DNA from: Planctomycetota bacterium
GTDB taxonomy: Bacteria > Planctomycetota > UBA1135 > UBA2386
Direction: 5' to 3'
DNA length: 35,589 nucleotides
Assembly: GCA_016235155.1 (NCBI GenBank)
Contig: JACRLW010000024.1
Location: 1,556 to 37,144, forward strand
Part shown: piece by piece, positions 9,806-19,950 of the stretch
How positions within the stretch are numbered: position 1 is the stretch's first letter
How the letters are laid out: every line of letters begins with the position of its first letter
Notes under the pieces: model-generated
Told to the model about the DNA's origin: nothing
The model's input: only the letters and a program-made list of their open reading frames with translations
Database searches by the model: none
Position numbers and translations under genes: made by a program

Positions 9806-9890
9806 GGCTCCTGACCGCTGGCTTTTGACCGTCTGCTCCTGACCGTGAGCTCCTGACCGTCAAGTCCTGACCGTGAAGTCCTGAAGCTGG
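9806..9890. repeat. Tandem repeat, six units of 14-15 bp
   Basis: Units start at 9806, 9820, 9835, 9849, 9863 and 9877. The core is GCTCCTGACCGTGA, varying mainly at its first two and last bases; unit 2 reads GGCTTTTGACCGTCT and the last unit decays to AGTCCTGAAGCTGG. The period is not a multiple of three and the region is not coding. It is a local tandem array, not a CRISPR, because there are no spacers. Confidence 0.8.
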
Positions 9891-10041
9891 TGCGAAACGG
9901 GGGCTCGCGTGCGTCGCTCCACCCTGGCGCGGCGCCGCGGGGGGCACTGCATATGGTGGAGGCTGGCGCGAGTCCACCCAGAATCTTGCGACCGACGGCG
10001 GAGCGGATGGGTGCGATGCCGGCGCTCCCGCGGAGCAGGCG

Positions 10042-10075
10042 GCGGCGACGGGCATCGCCGCTGCGGCGAGTTTTT
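10042..10075 (+). terminator. Attenuator-like hairpins with T-run upstream of dacB
   Basis: Arm A GCGGCGA (10042-10048), arm B TCGCCGC (10055-10061) and arm C GCGGCGA (10063-10069) are mutually exclusive partners. B:C gives a 6-bp stem with a 3-nt loop, followed by G and five T (10071-10075), the form of an intrinsic terminator. A:B gives a 7-bp competing stem. The structure lies 55 nt before dacB. The arms are short, so chance remains possible. Confidence 0.35.
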
Positions 10076-10115
10076 CGAGCGCGCGCAGCGGGTCGGAACC
10101 GGCAGCGTCCCGAGC

Positions 10116-10121
10116 TACTCT
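10116..10121 (+). promoter_or_regulatory. Candidate -10 element of dacB
   Basis: TACTCT ends 8 nt before the dacB ATG at 10130. That would place transcription start at or next to the initiation codon, and no Shine-Dalgarno is present. A weak -35 candidate, TCGGAA, sits 17 nt upstream. Confidence 0.35.
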
Positions 10122-10129
10122 CGCGCGCC

Positions 10130-11542
10130 ATGTCGTGGTCCATCGCTTCGCTCGCCGGCGGCACCGCCGCCTTGCTCGCCGCGGTCCTCACCGGTCAAGC
10201 TCCGCGCAGCGCCGTCGCGGTCGAGCGCTCGATCGCCGCGCTCGTCACAGCCGCCGAGGCGAAGGGTTCGCGGGTCGGGGTCTTCGCGAAGGAGCTCGAC
10301 GGCGGCCGAGTCCTCGCGGCGCACCGGCAGGAGGAGCTGTTCGCGCCGGCGAGCAACCAGAAGCTCGTCGTCGCCGCGGCGGTCCTGTCCGAACTTGGGG
10401 CCGGGCACCGCTTCACGACGGACTTCGCGCTGCGTGACGGCGTGCTGATCGTCGGCGCCGGCGGCGATCCGAACTGGCGCAGCGACGGCGAGCACGACCC
10501 CAGGACGTTGCTCGCGGGCGTCGCGCGACGGCTCGCGGCGGCGAGGGTCGAAGCCGTGCGTTCGATCGAAGTCGACGCCCGGGGCTTCGTCGGCCCCGAC
10601 CGCCCGGCATCGTGGCCGCGCGACCAGCTCCACCTCGACTACTGCGCCCCGAGTTCAGGGCTCCTGCTCGACGGCGCCACCTGGTCCGTCGAGTTGCGCG
10701 GCGCCGCCGACGGCGCACCCGCGGGCGCGCGGCTGGTCGCGCCATGGACCGGCTACCGCATCGAGGGTGTCCTGCGCTGCACCAACGACCGCAAGCAGGG
10801 CGGCCGCTACAAGATCGCCGAGCGGGACGGCGTGTTGGCGCTCGAGGGGAACTTCTGGAGCAGGAGCGAGGCGCGGGTCGCGCGTGGCGCCTGCGCCGAC
10901 CCGACCGGGGTCTTCCTGCGCGGGCTGCGCAGCGCCCTCGACGACGCCGGCATCCTGGTCCACCCCGACGCTCCAAGGACCTCGCTCGAGCTGCCGGGCA
11001 TCAGCACCCCGCTCGCGCCGGCGCTGGTGCGAGCCCTGCGCGATTCGAGCAACGTCGACGCCGAGCAGCTGCTTCGCGCTCTCGGCGCAGCGCGCGGGGA
11101 TGCGTCGTTCGCCGGCTCGCTCGCCGCGCTCCGCGACGCGCTCGCGCGGTCCTGTCCCGACGGCCTGCCCGAGGGCCTCGTGCTCGCCGACGGCTCCGGT
11201 CTGTCCCGTGCCGATCGTTGCACGCCGGCGGTCCTCGTCGAAGTGCTGTGCGCGACCGCCGCCCATGCGGACGCCGAACTCGTGCTCGCGGCGCTCCCGC
11301 GCGCGGGGATCGACGGCACGCTCGAGAAGCGCTTCCTGGGCAGCGGACTCGAAGGTCGCGTGCGGGCGAAGACCGGCACGATCGCGGGCGCCAGCACCCT
11401 GTCCGGCTTCCTCGCGCGGCAGGACGGTCGCATCGTGGCGTTCTCCATCCTGTGCGACACGAGCGGCAATCGCCGCGACGCGATCGATCCGCGCCGCCTG
11501 CAGGAGCAGATCGTCGCCGCGCTCGACGGGGCGCGCGGATGA
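10130..11542 (+). CDS. dacB: D-alanyl-D-alanine carboxypeptidase / endopeptidase, PBP4 family (peptidase S13)
   Basis: This 470-residue protein should trim or cleave peptidoglycan cross-links in the periplasm. It starts MSWSIASLAGGTAALLAAVL, a signal peptide or N-terminal anchor. The three penicillin-binding motifs are present in order: S75-N-Q-K78 (SxxK, catalytic Ser and Lys), S306-S-N308 (SxN) and K414-T-G416 (KTG). The large insert between the first two motifs (GDPNWRSDGEHD, then CAPSSGLLLDG) and the total length fit the S13 family. The ATG at 10130 is chosen for the signal peptide; the in-frame sequence further upstream is Arg-rich and not coding-like. Its stop overlaps the suhB start (ATGA). 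It is the first gene of the long plus-strand run and probably has its own promoter just upstream. Confidence 0.92.
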   Translation: MSWSIASLAGGTAALLAAVLTGQAPRSAVAVERSIAALVTAAEAKGSRVGVFAKELDGGRVLAAHRQEELFAPASNQKLVVAAAVLSELGAGHRFTTDFALRDGVLIVGAGGDPNWRSDGEHDPRTLLAGVARRLAAARVEAVRSIEVDARGFVGPDRPASWPRDQLHLDYCAPSSGLLLDGATWSVELRGAADGAPAGARLVAPWTGYRIEGVLRCTNDRKQGGRYKIAERDGVLALEGNFWSRSEARVARGACADPTGVFLRGLRSALDDAGILVHPDAPRTSLELPGISTPLAPALVRALRDSSNVDAEQLLRALGAARGDASFAGSLAALRDALARSCPDGLPEGLVLADGSGLSRADRCTPAVLVEVLCATAAHADAELVLAALPRAGIDGTLEKRFLGSGLEGRVRAKTGTIAGASTLSGFLARQDGRIVAFSILCDTSGNRRDAIDPRRLQEQIVAALDGARG

Positions 11543-12360
11543 GCGATCGGAGCGAACTCGACGAGCTGCTGGCGCTGGCGCAGCGCGCCGCGCGGCGCGG
11601 GGCGGATGCCTTGCTTGCCCACGTTCCCGCGCAGGGCACGATCCGTTCCGAGACGAAGGGACGCCGCCGCGAACTCGTCACCGCGGCCGACCGAGCCGCG
11701 GAGTCGGCGGTGGTCGGCGAACTGCTGGCGGCGCGTCCGGACGACGCGGTGCTCGCGGAGGAAGGCGTGCTCACGCCGGCGGGCCGCGCGAGTCGTGCCG
11801 CGCGCGACACGTGGATCGTCGATCCGCTGGACGGGACGACCAACTACGTGCACGGCCTGCCGTGGTACTGCGTCGCCGTCGCTCTCTACCGCGACGGCCG
11901 GCCGCTCGTCGGCGTGGTCCACGCGCCGCGCCTCGGTCACGAGTGGTGCGCCGTGCACGGTCGCGGCGCGACGAAGGACGGCCTCCCCATCACGGTGAGC
12001 GCGACTGCCGAGCTCGCCGACGCGCTACTGAGCACCGGCTTCAGCTACGTGCGCGACGAGCCGGGCCGGGACGACAACGTCGAACGCATCCGCGCGGTGC
12101 TGCCGCGCTGCCGCGACCTGCGGCGCTACGGATCGGCGGAACTCGATCTGTGCCTCTGCGCCGACGGCACCGTCGACGGCTACTGGGAGCTCTATCTGCA
12201 GCCGTACGACGTCGCCGCGGGTGCTCTGATCGTGCGCGAAGCCGGCGGCCGCGTGACCGATCTCTGCGGTGGCGAGGACTGGTTGCACGGCGGGCAGTTG
12301 CTCGCGACGAACGGACGGCTCCATGCCGAAGTACTCGCCGCCGTCGGCGGTCCGCCCTGA
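11539..12360 (+). CDS. suhB: Inositol-phosphate phosphatase family protein (SuhB-like)
   Basis: This 273-residue enzyme belongs to the Mg-dependent inositol monophosphatase/FIG family and removes phosphate from myo-inositol phosphates or related sugar phosphates. Metal-site motifs are all visible: VTAADRAAE near residue 50, A-E74-E75-G, D95-P-L-D98-G-T-T-N-Y and QPYD224VAAGALIVREAGG. Length is normal for the family. The ATG overlaps the dacB stop, so translation is probably coupled. No Shine-Dalgarno of its own is evident. Family membership is secure. The exact substrate is not determined, since such enzymes also include histidinol-phosphate phosphatases, and nothing nearby points to inositol metabolism. 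Confidence 0.9.
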   Translation: MSDRSELDELLALAQRAARRGADALLAHVPAQGTIRSETKGRRRELVTAADRAAESAVVGELLAARPDDAVLAEEGVLTPAGRASRAARDTWIVDPLDGTTNYVHGLPWYCVAVALYRDGRPLVGVVHAPRLGHEWCAVHGRGATKDGLPITVSATAELADALLSTGFSYVRDEPGRDDNVERIRAVLPRCRDLRRYGSAELDLCLCADGTVDGYWELYLQPYDVAAGALIVREAGGRVTDLCGGEDWLHGGQLLATNGRLHAEVLAAVGGPP

Positions 12361-12394
12361 TCCGAGCGCCGACTCGACCTCCCGGACTCGACGC

Positions 12395-12400
12395 TATGCT
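12395..12400 (+). promoter_or_regulatory. Candidate -10 element upstream of uvrA
   Basis: TATGCT lies in the 79-bp gap between suhB and uvrA, 39 nt before the uvrA ATG. It could give the repair block an internal promoter independent of dacB. No convincing -35 is seen. Confidence 0.25.
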
Positions 12401-12439
12401 CGCCCGATTCCCGCGCGGCACGGGGCTCCACTCCAAGCG

Positions 12440-15400
12440 ATGACCGGTTCGAAGCGTCACGTCACTGTCCGCGGTGCCCGGGAGCACAACCTGCGGAACG
12501 TCGACGTCGAGTTCCCGCGGGACGCGCTGGTCACCTTCACCGGGGTGTCGGGATCGGGGAAGTCGAGCCTCGCCTACAACACGATCTACCAAGAGGGGCA
12601 GCGGCGCTTCCTCGAGAGCCTGTCGTCGTACGCACGGCAGTTCCTCGGCCGCATGGAGAAGCCGAAGGTCGACTTCGTCGAGGGGCTGTCGCCGACGGTG
12701 TCGATCGATCAGAAGTCGGTCGGGCACTCGCCGCGCTCGACGGTCGGCACGCTGACCGAGGTCGCCGACTTCCTGCGCCTGTTGTGGTCGCGCCTCGGCG
12801 TCGCGGCCTGTCCGGAGTGCGGGGCAGCCGTCGAGAACTGGTCGGTCGATCGCATCGTCGAGCACCTCGTCGCTACGCGCGGCGACGAGCGCGTGCTGGT
12901 GCTCGCCCCGGTCGTGCGCGAGCGCAAGGGTGAGTACCGCCAGGAACTCGCCGGGTGGCGGGGGAAGGGCTTCGTGCGCGCGCGGATCGACGGCGTCGTG
13001 CGGCGACTCGACGAGGACATCGCGCTCGAGCGCTATCGCTACCACAGCATCGAGCTCGTGATCGACCGCCTGCGGGTCGCGGCCGACGAGCGCTCGCGCC
13101 TCGCCGAGGCGATCGAGCAGGCGGTCAAGCTGGGCGAAGGTTCGGTCGTCGTGATCGGCGCCGACGAACCGGGGGAGGTCGCGCGGTACTCGACGTCGCG
13201 CGCCTGTCCGAACGGTCACGGTTCGCTTCCCGAACTCGAGCCGCGTCTGTTCTCGTTCAACAGTCCGGTCGGCGCCTGCGCACGCTGCGACGGACTCGGC
13301 GAGGTGCATCGCTTCGACGCCGAACTGCTCGTGCGCGACGCCAGCGCGTCGCTGCGCGGACTCGCGCTGCACGGTTTCACCGCCGACGGCAAGCTCGCCT
13401 ATGGACGCCTCGGCCTCGACCACCTCGAACAGGTCGCGACGGCGTTCGGCTTCGACCTCGACACGCCGTGGGACGAACTCCCGGCGAAAGCGAAGAAGGT
13501 CGTGCTCTTCGGCTCGGGCAGCACGACGTTCGAGTTCCACTGGCAACGCGGCGGACAGCACCACCGCGCGAGCGGCAAGGAACGACGCGCGTATCCCGGG
13601 CTGATCGGCCATCTCGACGCCGTCCACGGTCCGGCAACCGCGCGCCACCTCGACCGCTTCCGCCGCGCGCAGTCGTGCCCCGACTGCGGCGGGGCCCGCC
13701 TGGGCGCGCACGCGCGCGCGGTGCGATTCGAGGGGCGTGCCCTGCACGAGGTGCTCGCGCTCCCGATCGCCGATGCACTGGCTTGGGCCGGCGGGCTCGT
13801 GCTGAGCGGCAACCGCGCGCGCATCGCCGACGAGATCCTCCGCGAACTGCGCTTCCGCCTGACCTTCCTCTGCGAGGTCGGATTGGGCTACGTCACGCTC
13901 GATCGACGGGCGAACACGTTGTCGGGCGGCGAGTCGCAGCGCATCCGCCTCGCAGCGCAGGTCGGCGCGGGACTGCGCGGGATCCTCTACGTCCTCGACG
14001 AACCGAGCATCGGCCTGCATCCGCGCGACCAACAGCGCCTGCTGCGCACGTTGGGCGCGTTGCGCGACCGCGGCAACACGGTGTGCGTCGTCGAGCACGA
14101 CGAGGACACGATCCGCGGCAGCGATTGGCTCGTCGACGTCGGCCCCGGGGCCGGCGTGCACGGCGGGCAGGTGGTCGCCTCGGGTCCGCCGGATCAGGTC
14201 GCGCGCGGCGACTCGCTCACCGCCCGTTACCTGCGGGGCGATCTGTCGATCGCGGTGCCCGACTCGCGCCGCGAAGCCGGTCCGTCCGGTTGGCTGCGTG
14301 TGCTGGGAGCGTCGCATCACAACCTGCAGGACGTCGACCTCTCCGTGCCGCTGGGTTGCCTGGTCGCGGTCACCGGCGTGTCGGGCTCGGGGAAGTCGAC
14401 GCTGGTCGGACTCACTCTGCAACGCGCGCTGCGACGCGCCCTGCACGGCGCGAGCGACGTACCCGGTCGTCACCGGCGCATCGAAGGCGTCGAGCGGCTC
14501 GAGAAGATCGTCGAGATCGACCAATCGCCGATCGGCCGGACGCCGCGCAGCAACCCCGCGACCTACACCGGACTCTGGGACCACGTGCGCGATCTGTTCG
14601 CCGCGCTGCCCGAGTCGCTCCTGCGCGAGTACCAGAAGGGGCGCTTCTCGTTCAACGTCCACGGCGGACGCTGCGAGACCTGCGAAGGCGCGGGAGTGCG
14701 CACGCTCGAGATGCAGTTCCTCGCCCCGGTCGAAGTCGAGTGCGAGGACTGCGAGGGCCGGCGCTTCAACCAGGAGACGCTCGAGGTCGAGTTCAAAGGG
14801 CATCACGTCGCGCGGGTGCTCGACCTCACCGTCGACGACGCGCTCGCGCTGTTCGGCGCGTTCCCCAAGGTCGCACGCGCACTCGCGACGCTGCGCGACG
14901 TCGGCCTCGGCTACCTGAAGCTCGGCCAACCATCGACGACGTTGTCCGGCGGCGAGGCGCAGCGCGTGAAGCTCGCGACGGAACTGCAACGACCGTCGAG
15001 CGGGCGGACGATCTACGTGCTCGACGAACCGACGACCGGCCTGCACGTCGACGACGTGAAGAAGCTGCTCGGCTGTCTCGCGCGGCTCGTCGACGCGAAG
15101 AACACCGTGCTCGTGGTCGAGCACAACCTCGACGTCGTGAAGTGCGCCGACTGGATCGTCGACCTCGGACCCGAGGGCGGTCCCGCGGGCGGGCGCATCG
15201 TCGCGGCGGGGACCCCCGAACAGGTCGCCGCGGTCGAGGGTTCGCACACCGGACGCGCGCTCGCGCCGCTGCTCGCCGGCCGCCACGCGCCTCTTGCGAC
15301 CGGCCGGCACGTCGAACGGACCCCGCCGCCGCGCGCGATCACGGTGCGGGGCGCGCGGATGAACAACCTGCGCGCCGTCGACGTCGACATCCCGCTCGAT

Positions 15401-18235
15401 CGCTTCACGGTGATCACCGGGCCGAGCGGATCGGGCAAGACCAGCCTCGCCTTCGACACGCTGTTCAACGAGGGCCAACGGCGCTTCGTCGAGAGCATGT
15501 CGACCTACGCGCGCCGCTTCCTCGGGCGGATGGACAAGGCGCCGGTCGACAAGCTCGACGGGCTCGGGCCCGCGATCGCGATCGACCAGAACAACGCGTC
15601 GCGCAGTCCGCGGTCGACGGTCGCGACCGCGACCGAGATCGCGGACTACCTGCGCCTGTTGTGGGCCCGCATCGGCCGGCCGCACTGCCCGACGCACGGG
15701 CAGGAGCTGACCCTGTGGACGCCGGGCAGCATCGCGCGCGACGTCGCCTCGCGGTTCGGATCGGCGCGCGGTCTCGTGCTCGCGCCGTTCGCCGTTCCCG
15801 CGCAGCACCGCGGCGACGCGGCGCGCCTCGCGGAGTACCTCGACGGACTGCGCTCGGACTGGCGCAAGGCGGGCTTCGTGCGCGTGCTCGTCGACGGCGC
15901 CGAACATCGTCTGGAGTCGCCGATCCCGGTCGCCGCCGACGACCTGGTGCACGAGGTCCTGCTCGTCATCGATCGCACGCGGCTCGACGACAAGCCGCGC
16001 GTGATCGACGCGGCGCAGCAGGCGGCGGGTCTCGCGCACGGCCGTGTCGTCGTGCGCGACGCAAGCGGCACGGTGCGGGTCTACACGACCGATCGGTCGT
16101 GCCCCGAGTGCGGGCACGCCAGTCCGAAGGACCCGCATCCGCGCTGGTTCTCGTTCAACCACCACTCCGGTGCGTGTCCGAGCTGCGCGGGACTCGGTCG
16201 CACCGCGGTGTGCGCGCCCGAGCTGTTGGTCTCGCGTCCGGAACGGCCCTTGTTCGGCGGCGCGATCCCGCACAAGGGCGCGGCGTTCACCTTCCTCACC
16301 AAGCGCGGCGGCTGGTACCACTCGGTCGCGGTCGCCGTCGCGAAGGAGCACGGCATCGACCTCGGCGTGCCGTTTCGGGACCTCGGCAAGCGGGCGAAGG
16401 AACTCCTGCTCTTCGGCACCGGCGATCGCCGCTACGACATCGCGTTCCAGTCGAAGCAGAAGGACGCCAGCCGTCGCTGGGATCTCGCCGTCACGTGGAA
16501 GGGGATCTGCCGGCAGGTCGAGTCCTGGTACCGCGGTCAGGATCCGGCGCACACCCAGGAGCGCTTCGGGAGCGTGATGCGCGACTCGGTCTGTCCGGCT
16601 TGTGAAGGCGACCGGCTCGGGCCCGCGCAGCGTGCGGTGCTCGTCGGCGGCGTCGCGATGCCGGCGTTCACCAGGCTCTCGGTCGACGACGCCCTTCAGC
16701 GGCTCGGCAAGCTGCGCCTCCGGGCGAGCGAGTCGGCGATCGGCAGGGACATCCTGCTCGAACTGCGCAACCGCCTCGGCTTCTTGAGTTCGGTCGGCCT
16801 CGGCTATCTCACGCTCGAACGCTCCGCGGCGACCTTGTCGGGCGGCGAGGCGCAGCGGATCCGGCTGGCGACGCAACTCGGCAACCGCCTGGTCGGCGTG
16901 CTCTACGTGCTCGACGAACCGACCATCGGGCTCCATCCGAGCGACACCGAGCGCCTGATCGGCACCTTGCTCGACCTGCGCGATCTCGGCAACACGGTCG
17001 TCGCGGTCGAACACGACGAAGCGGTGATCCGCCGCGCGGACTGGGTCGTCGACCTCGGTCCTGGTGCGGGCCATCACGGCGGGAAGATCGTCGCGCAGGG
17101 CACACCGGCGGCGGTGGCGGCTTCGCCGGTCGGACTCACCGGTGCGTATCTGCGCGGCGAACTGCGCATCGAGGCGCCGGCCGCGCGCCGCGCACCGGTC
17201 GGACGTCTCGAGCTGCGCGGCTGTTCGACGCACAACCTGCGCGGGATCGACGTCACGATCCCGCTCGGCGGCATGGTCGCGGTCACCGGGATCTCCGGGT
17301 CGGGCAAGTCGTCGCTCGTGATGGACACGCTGCTGCCGCGGCTCGCCGACGGGACGGTGGAACTGCACGGCTCACCGCCGCTCCTGCCGGTGGTCGTCGA
17401 CCAGTCGCCGATCGGAACGACGCCGGCGAGCAACCCGGCGACCTACACCGCCGTGTTCACGCCGATCCGCGAGTTGTTCGCGAAGCTGCCGCAGAGCCGC
17501 ACCAAGGGCTTCGGTCCGGGACGCTTCTCGTTCAACGTGCGGGACGGTCGCTGTCCGACCTGCGAGGGCAAGGGCCAGATCAGGGTCGAGATGCACTTCC
17601 TCGCGGACGTCTGGGTGACCTGCGAGACCTGCTTGGGGCGCCGCTACGACAGCGAGACGCTGACCGTCGACCTGCGCGGCAAGACGATCGCCGACGTGCT
17701 CGACATGGAGGTCGGCGAGGCCTTGGAGTTCTTCGCCGACCACGCCCCGATCAGGAAGCCGCTGCAACTGCTCGCCGACGTCGGCTTGGGCTACCTGCGG
17801 CTCGGCCAGGCCGGCAACACGCTCTCGGGCGGCGAAGCGCAGCGGATCAAGCTCGTCGCGCAGCTCGCGAAGCGCCCGGCCGAGCGCGTGCTCTACGTGC
17901 TCGACGAACCGACGACCGGACTGCACCTCGACGACGTGAAGAAGCTGATGCTCGTTCTGCAGCGACTCGTCGAGCGCGGAGACACGGTGATCGTCGTCGA
18001 GCACCACCTCGACGTCGTGAAGTGCGCCGACTGGGTGATCGAGCTCGGTCCGGGCGCGGGCCCGGACGGCGGTCGCGTGATCTTCTCCGGCACGCCCGAG
18101 GCGATGGCCCGGAGCGACGCGAGCGTGACCGGTCGCTTCCTCGCCGCGGCGCTGGCGAAGCCGACGCCGGTGCCTGCCGGCCGCGCCGCCGCCGCACGCG
18201 GGCGCGTCCTGTCGCGCAAGGAGACCGGTTCGTGA
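12440..18235 (+). CDS. uvrA: Tandem double-length excinuclease ABC subunit A (two UvrA copies in one polypeptide)
   Basis: At 1931 residues this is twice the usual UvrA. Copy 1 spans about residues 1-955, copy 2 about 965-1931. Each copy has two ABC ATPase modules, so there are four Walker A lysines (K41, K652, K1000, K1623), each with an LSGGE signature, a Walker B LDEP and an H-loop EH. UvrA normally scans DNA for bulky lesions as a homodimer and loads UvrB; here one chain may form the dimer. Copy 1 keeps the UvrB-binding segment (RKGEYRQEL, about residue 162). In copy 2 that stretch is diverged ([20 protein letters not shown]) and lacks RKGE. Zinc modules near each C-terminus (CETCEG/CEDCEG; CPTCEG/CETCLG) are intact. 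One Cys of the copy-1 CxxC is shifted to His (C256-PNG-H260). The ATG at 12440 gives the canonical N-terminus. The stop overlaps XPB (GTGA). Confidence 0.95.
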   Translation: MTGSKRHVTVRGAREHNLRNVDVEFPRDALVTFTGVSGSGKSSLAYNTIYQEGQRRFLESLSSYARQFLGRMEKPKVDFVEGLSPTVSIDQKSVGHSPRSTVGTLTEVADFLRLLWSRLGVAACPECGAAVENWSVDRIVEHLVATRGDERVLVLAPVVRERKGEYRQELAGWRGKGFVRARIDGVVRRLDEDIALERYRYHSIELVIDRLRVAADERSRLAEAIEQAVKLGEGSVVVIGADEPGEVARYSTSRACPNGHGSLPELEPRLFSFNSPVGACARCDGLGEVHRFDAELLVRDASASLRGLALHGFTADGKLAYGRLGLDHLEQVATAFGFDLDTPWDELPAKAKKVVLFGSGSTTFEFHWQRGGQHHRASGKERRAYPGLIGHLDAVHGPATARHLDRFRRAQSCPDCGGARLGAHARAVRFEGRALHEVLALPIADALAWAGGLVLSGNRARIADEILRELRFRLTFLCEVGLGYVTLDRRANTLSGGESQRIRLAAQVGAGLRGILYVLDEPSIGLHPRDQQRLLRTLGALRDRGNTVCVVEHDEDTIRGSDWLVDVGPGAGVHGGQVVASGPPDQVARGDSLTARYLRGDLSIAVPDSRREAGPSGWLRVLGASHHNLQDVDLSVPLGCLVAVTGVSGSGKSTLVGLTLQRALRRALHGASDVPGRHRRIEGVERLEKIVEIDQSPIGRTPRSNPATYTGLWDHVRDLFAALPESLLREYQKGRFSFNVHGGRCETCEGAGVRTLEMQFLAPVEVECEDCEGRRFNQETLEVEFKGHHVARVLDLTVDDALALFGAFPKVARALATLRDVGLGYLKLGQPSTTLSGGEAQRVKLATELQRPSSGRTIYVLDEPTTGLHVDDVKKLLGCLARLVDAKNTVLVVEHNLDVVKCADWIVDLGPEGGPAGGRIVAAGTPEQVAAVEGSHTGRALAPLLAGRHAPLATGRHVERTPPPRAITVRGARMNNLRAVDVDIPLDRFTVITGPSGSGKTSLAFDTLFNEGQRRFVESMSTYARRFLGRMDKAPVDKLDGLGPAIAIDQNNASRSPRSTVATATEIADYLRLLWARIGRPHCPTHGQELTLWTPGSIARDVASRFGSARGLVLAPFAVPAQHRGDAARLAEYLDGLRSDWRKAGFVRVLVDGAEHRLESPIPVAADDLVHEVLLVIDRTRLDDKPRVIDAAQQAAGLAHGRVVVRDASGTVRVYTTDRSCPECGHASPKDPHPRWFSFNHHSGACPSCAGLGRTAVCAPELLVSRPERPLFGGAIPHKGAAFTFLTKRGGWYHSVAVAVAKEHGIDLGVPFRDLGKRAKELLLFGTGDRRYDIAFQSKQKDASRRWDLAVTWKGICRQVESWYRGQDPAHTQERFGSVMRDSVCPACEGDRLGPAQRAVLVGGVAMPAFTRLSVDDALQRLGKLRLRASESAIGRDILLELRNRLGFLSSVGLGYLTLERSAATLSGGEAQRIRLATQLGNRLVGVLYVLDEPTIGLHPSDTERLIGTLLDLRDLGNTVVAVEHDEAVIRRADWVVDLGPGAGHHGGKIVAQGTPAAVAASPVGLTGAYLRGELRIEAPAARRAPVGRLELRGCSTHNLRGIDVTIPLGGMVAVTGISGSGKSSLVMDTLLPRLADGTVELHGSPPLLPVVVDQSPIGTTPASNPATYTAVFTPIRELFAKLPQSRTKGFGPGRFSFNVRDGRCPTCEGKGQIRVEMHFLADVWVTCETCLGRRYDSETLTVDLRGKTIADVLDMEVGEALEFFADHAPIRKPLQLLADVGLGYLRLGQAGNTLSGGEAQRIKLVAQLAKRPAERVLYVLDEPTTGLHLDDVKKLMLVLQRLVERGDTVIVVEHHLDVVKCADWVIELGPGAGPDGGRVIFSGTPEAMARSDASVTGRFLAAALAKPTPVPAGRAAAARGRVLSRKETGS
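18218..18223 (+). promoter_or_regulatory. Shine-Dalgarno AAGGAG of the XPB gene
   Basis: AAGGAG lies inside the uvrA end, 8 nt before the GTG at 18232. It supports the GTG start and independent strong translation of the helicase from the uvrA mRNA. Confidence 0.65.
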
Positions 18236-19950
18236 ACCCGGCCAACCCGCTGGTCGTGCAGGGCGACCGCACCGTGCTGCTCGAAGTGCAGCATCCGCGG
18301 TTCGAGGAGGCGCGCGCGAAGCTCGCGCAGTTCGCCGAACTGGAGAAGTCCCCGGAGCACGTCCACTTCTACCGGATCACTCCGATCAGCATCTGGAACG
18401 CCGCAGCACTCGGTCATCCGCTCGAGGAGATCCTCGATTACCTGCGCGCGGCATCGCGCTACCCGATCGCGAACGCGGTGCTCGACGAGGTGAGGCGCTG
18501 GTACGCGCGCTACGGCCTGATCCGCTTCGTGCCGGCTTCGCATCCGGCCGAGCTGCGCATGGAGGTCGACGACCCCGACGAGTTGCTCGCGATCCTCGAG
18601 TCGCGGGGCGTCGCGCCGCTGATCGACGTCGATCGCGCGGACGAGTGCGGCGTGCCGTTCCCCGCCGAGCATCGCGGGGTGCTCAAGCACTGCCTCGTGA
18701 AGCTCGGTTACCCGGTGCGCGACGAAGCCGGCTATCGCGGCGGCGCCGCGCTCGCGATCGAGTTGCGCGCAGTCGCAGCGAGCGGACGTGCGTTCGCGGT
18801 GCGCGACTACCAGGCGCGCGCCGCGGCGGCTTTCTGGCAGGGCGGCTCGGCGCGCGGCGGTTCCGGCGTGGTCGTCCTGCCCTGCGGCGCGGGCAAGACC
18901 GTCGTCGGACTCGCGGTCCTCGCGCTCGCCCGCACCCGCACGTTGATCCTGACGACGAACACCGTCGCCGTGCGGCAGTGGCGCACGGAGCTCCTCGACA
19001 AGACTTCGCTGCGGCCCGACGAGATCGGCGAGTACACCGGCGACCGCAAGCAGGTGGCGCCGATCACGATCGCGACCTACCAGATCCTGACCTGGCGGAA
19101 GAGCAAGGCCGACGCGTTCCTGCACTTCGGCCTGCTCGAACAGAACGACTGGGGCCTGATCGTCTACGACGAGGTCCATCTGCTGCCGGCGCCGGTGTTC
19201 CGCGCGACCGCGGCGATGCAGGCGCGGCGGCGCCTCGGATTGACCGCCACCTTGGTCCGTGAGGACGGCAAGGAAGGGGACGTCTTCTCCTTGATCGGTC
19301 CCAAGCGCTTCGAGCTGCCCTGGCGGGACCTCGAGAAGCAGGGCTGGCTGGCCGCGGCGCGTTGCGTCGAGGTCCGCGTGCCGCTCGGGCCGATGCGGGC
19401 CCAGATGTACGCCAGTGCGGCGCCGCGGCGCCGGCAGAAGCTCGCGGCCGAGAACGAACGCAAGCTCGCCGTCGTCGGCAGGCTGCTCGCGCGCCATGCT
19501 TCCGACCGCGTGCTCGTCATCGGCCAGTACCTCGACCAGCTCCGCGTGCTCGCGAAGACCTTCGGCCAGGAACTCATCACCGGGCGCACTCCCACGCCCG
19601 AACGCGAGCGGCTCTACGCGCTGTTCCGCGAGGGCACGATCCGGTCGCTGGTCGTCAGCAAGGTCGGCAACTTCGCGATCGACCTGCCGGATGCGAACGT
19701 CCTCGTGCAGGTCTCCGGGACCTTCGGCAGCCGCCAGGAAGAGGCGCAGCGACTCGGCCGCGTGCTGCGGCCCAAGGGCGACGACGGCGGCAGTGCCGTC
19801 TTCTACTCGTTGGTCAGCGACGACACCTGCGACCTCGAGTTCAGCGCGAGACGTCAGCTCTTCCTCGCCGAGCAGGGCTATGCCTACGAGATCGTCGGCC
19901 CGAACGCCGGCCTCGATCCCGCGGCGGAGGAACGCGCATGGGCAACCTGA
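18232..19950 (+). CDS. XPB/Rad25-type superfamily 2 DNA helicase (bacterial XPB)
   Basis: This 572-residue helicase matches the XPB family: ATP-driven DNA translocation/unwinding, in eukaryotes part of TFIIH repair and transcription. An N-terminal domain (residues 1-195, LLEVQHPRFEEARAKLAQF, HVHFYRITPISIWNAAALG) corresponds to the XPB damage-recognition-like region. Helicase motifs are intact: Walker A CGAGK222T, D313-E-V-H316 (DEVH box), LTATLV followed by R343-E-D345 (the XPB RED motif), and Q506-R-L-G-R510 (motif VI). The GTG start overlaps the uvrA stop and has AAGGAG 8 nt upstream. It is followed by a gene for a helicase-associated partner. Bacterial XPB has been described in other phyla; direct coupling to uvrA suggests a repair role, which is inference from context. 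Confidence 0.93.
   Translation: MNPANPLVVQGDRTVLLEVQHPRFEEARAKLAQFAELEKSPEHVHFYRITPISIWNAAALGHPLEEILDYLRAASRYPIANAVLDEVRRWYARYGLIRFVPASHPAELRMEVDDPDELLAILESRGVAPLIDVDRADECGVPFPAEHRGVLKHCLVKLGYPVRDEAGYRGGAALAIELRAVAASGRAFAVRDYQARAAAAFWQGGSARGGSGVVVLPCGAGKTVVGLAVLALARTRTLILTTNTVAVRQWRTELLDKTSLRPDEIGEYTGDRKQVAPITIATYQILTWRKSKADAFLHFGLLEQNDWGLIVYDEVHLLPAPVFRATAAMQARRRLGLTATLVREDGKEGDVFSLIGPKRFELPWRDLEKQGWLAAARCVEVRVPLGPMRAQMYASAAPRRRQKLAAENERKLAVVGRLLARHASDRVLVIGQYLDQLRVLAKTFGQELITGRTPTPERERLYALFREGTIRSLVVSKVGNFAIDLPDANVLVQVSGTFGSRQEEAQRLGRVLRPKGDDGGSAVFYSLVSDDTCDLEFSARRQLFLAEQGYAYEIVGPNAGLDPAAEERAWAT
19926..19930 (+). promoter_or_regulatory. Shine-Dalgarno GGAGG of the XPB-partner gene
   Basis: GGAGG lies inside the end of the XPB gene, 7 nt before the ATG at 19938. 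It decides this start. Confidence 0.65.

Larger units (their letters stand above)
9398..10129. other. 732-bp divergent non-coding region between nrdJ and dacB
   Basis: No convincing gene lies here. The open frames read as Arg/Ser-rich nonsense with no start signals. It holds the nrdJ leader hairpin (9422-9444), a tandem repeat of 14-15 bp units (9806-9890), an attenuator-like set of arms with a T-run (10042-10075) and a candidate -10 element for dacB (10116-10121). The nrdJ promoter could not be located. No cobalamin box and no AT-rich NrdR-type box were seen. Confidence 0.6.

Noticed and set aside
9806..9890. Tandem repeat as a CRISPR array
   Set aside because: Units are contiguous with no spacers, are only 14-15 bp long, and no cas genes are nearby.
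9398..9900. Cobalamin riboswitch upstream of nrdJ
   Set aside because: No GCCACTG B12 box and no recognisable core on the minus strand in this stretch.
9394..10191. Minus-strand open frames in the nrdJ-dacB intergenic region
   Set aside because: They cross the tandem repeat and hairpins, are Arg/Ser/Gly-rich, have no ribosome site, and one runs into the start of nrdJ.
12041..17368. Very long open frame on the minus strand opposite uvrA
   Set aside because: It is a mirror of the uvrA codon bias: Arg/Asp/Glu/Ala-rich with no domain or start signal. The plus strand carries all UvrA motifs.
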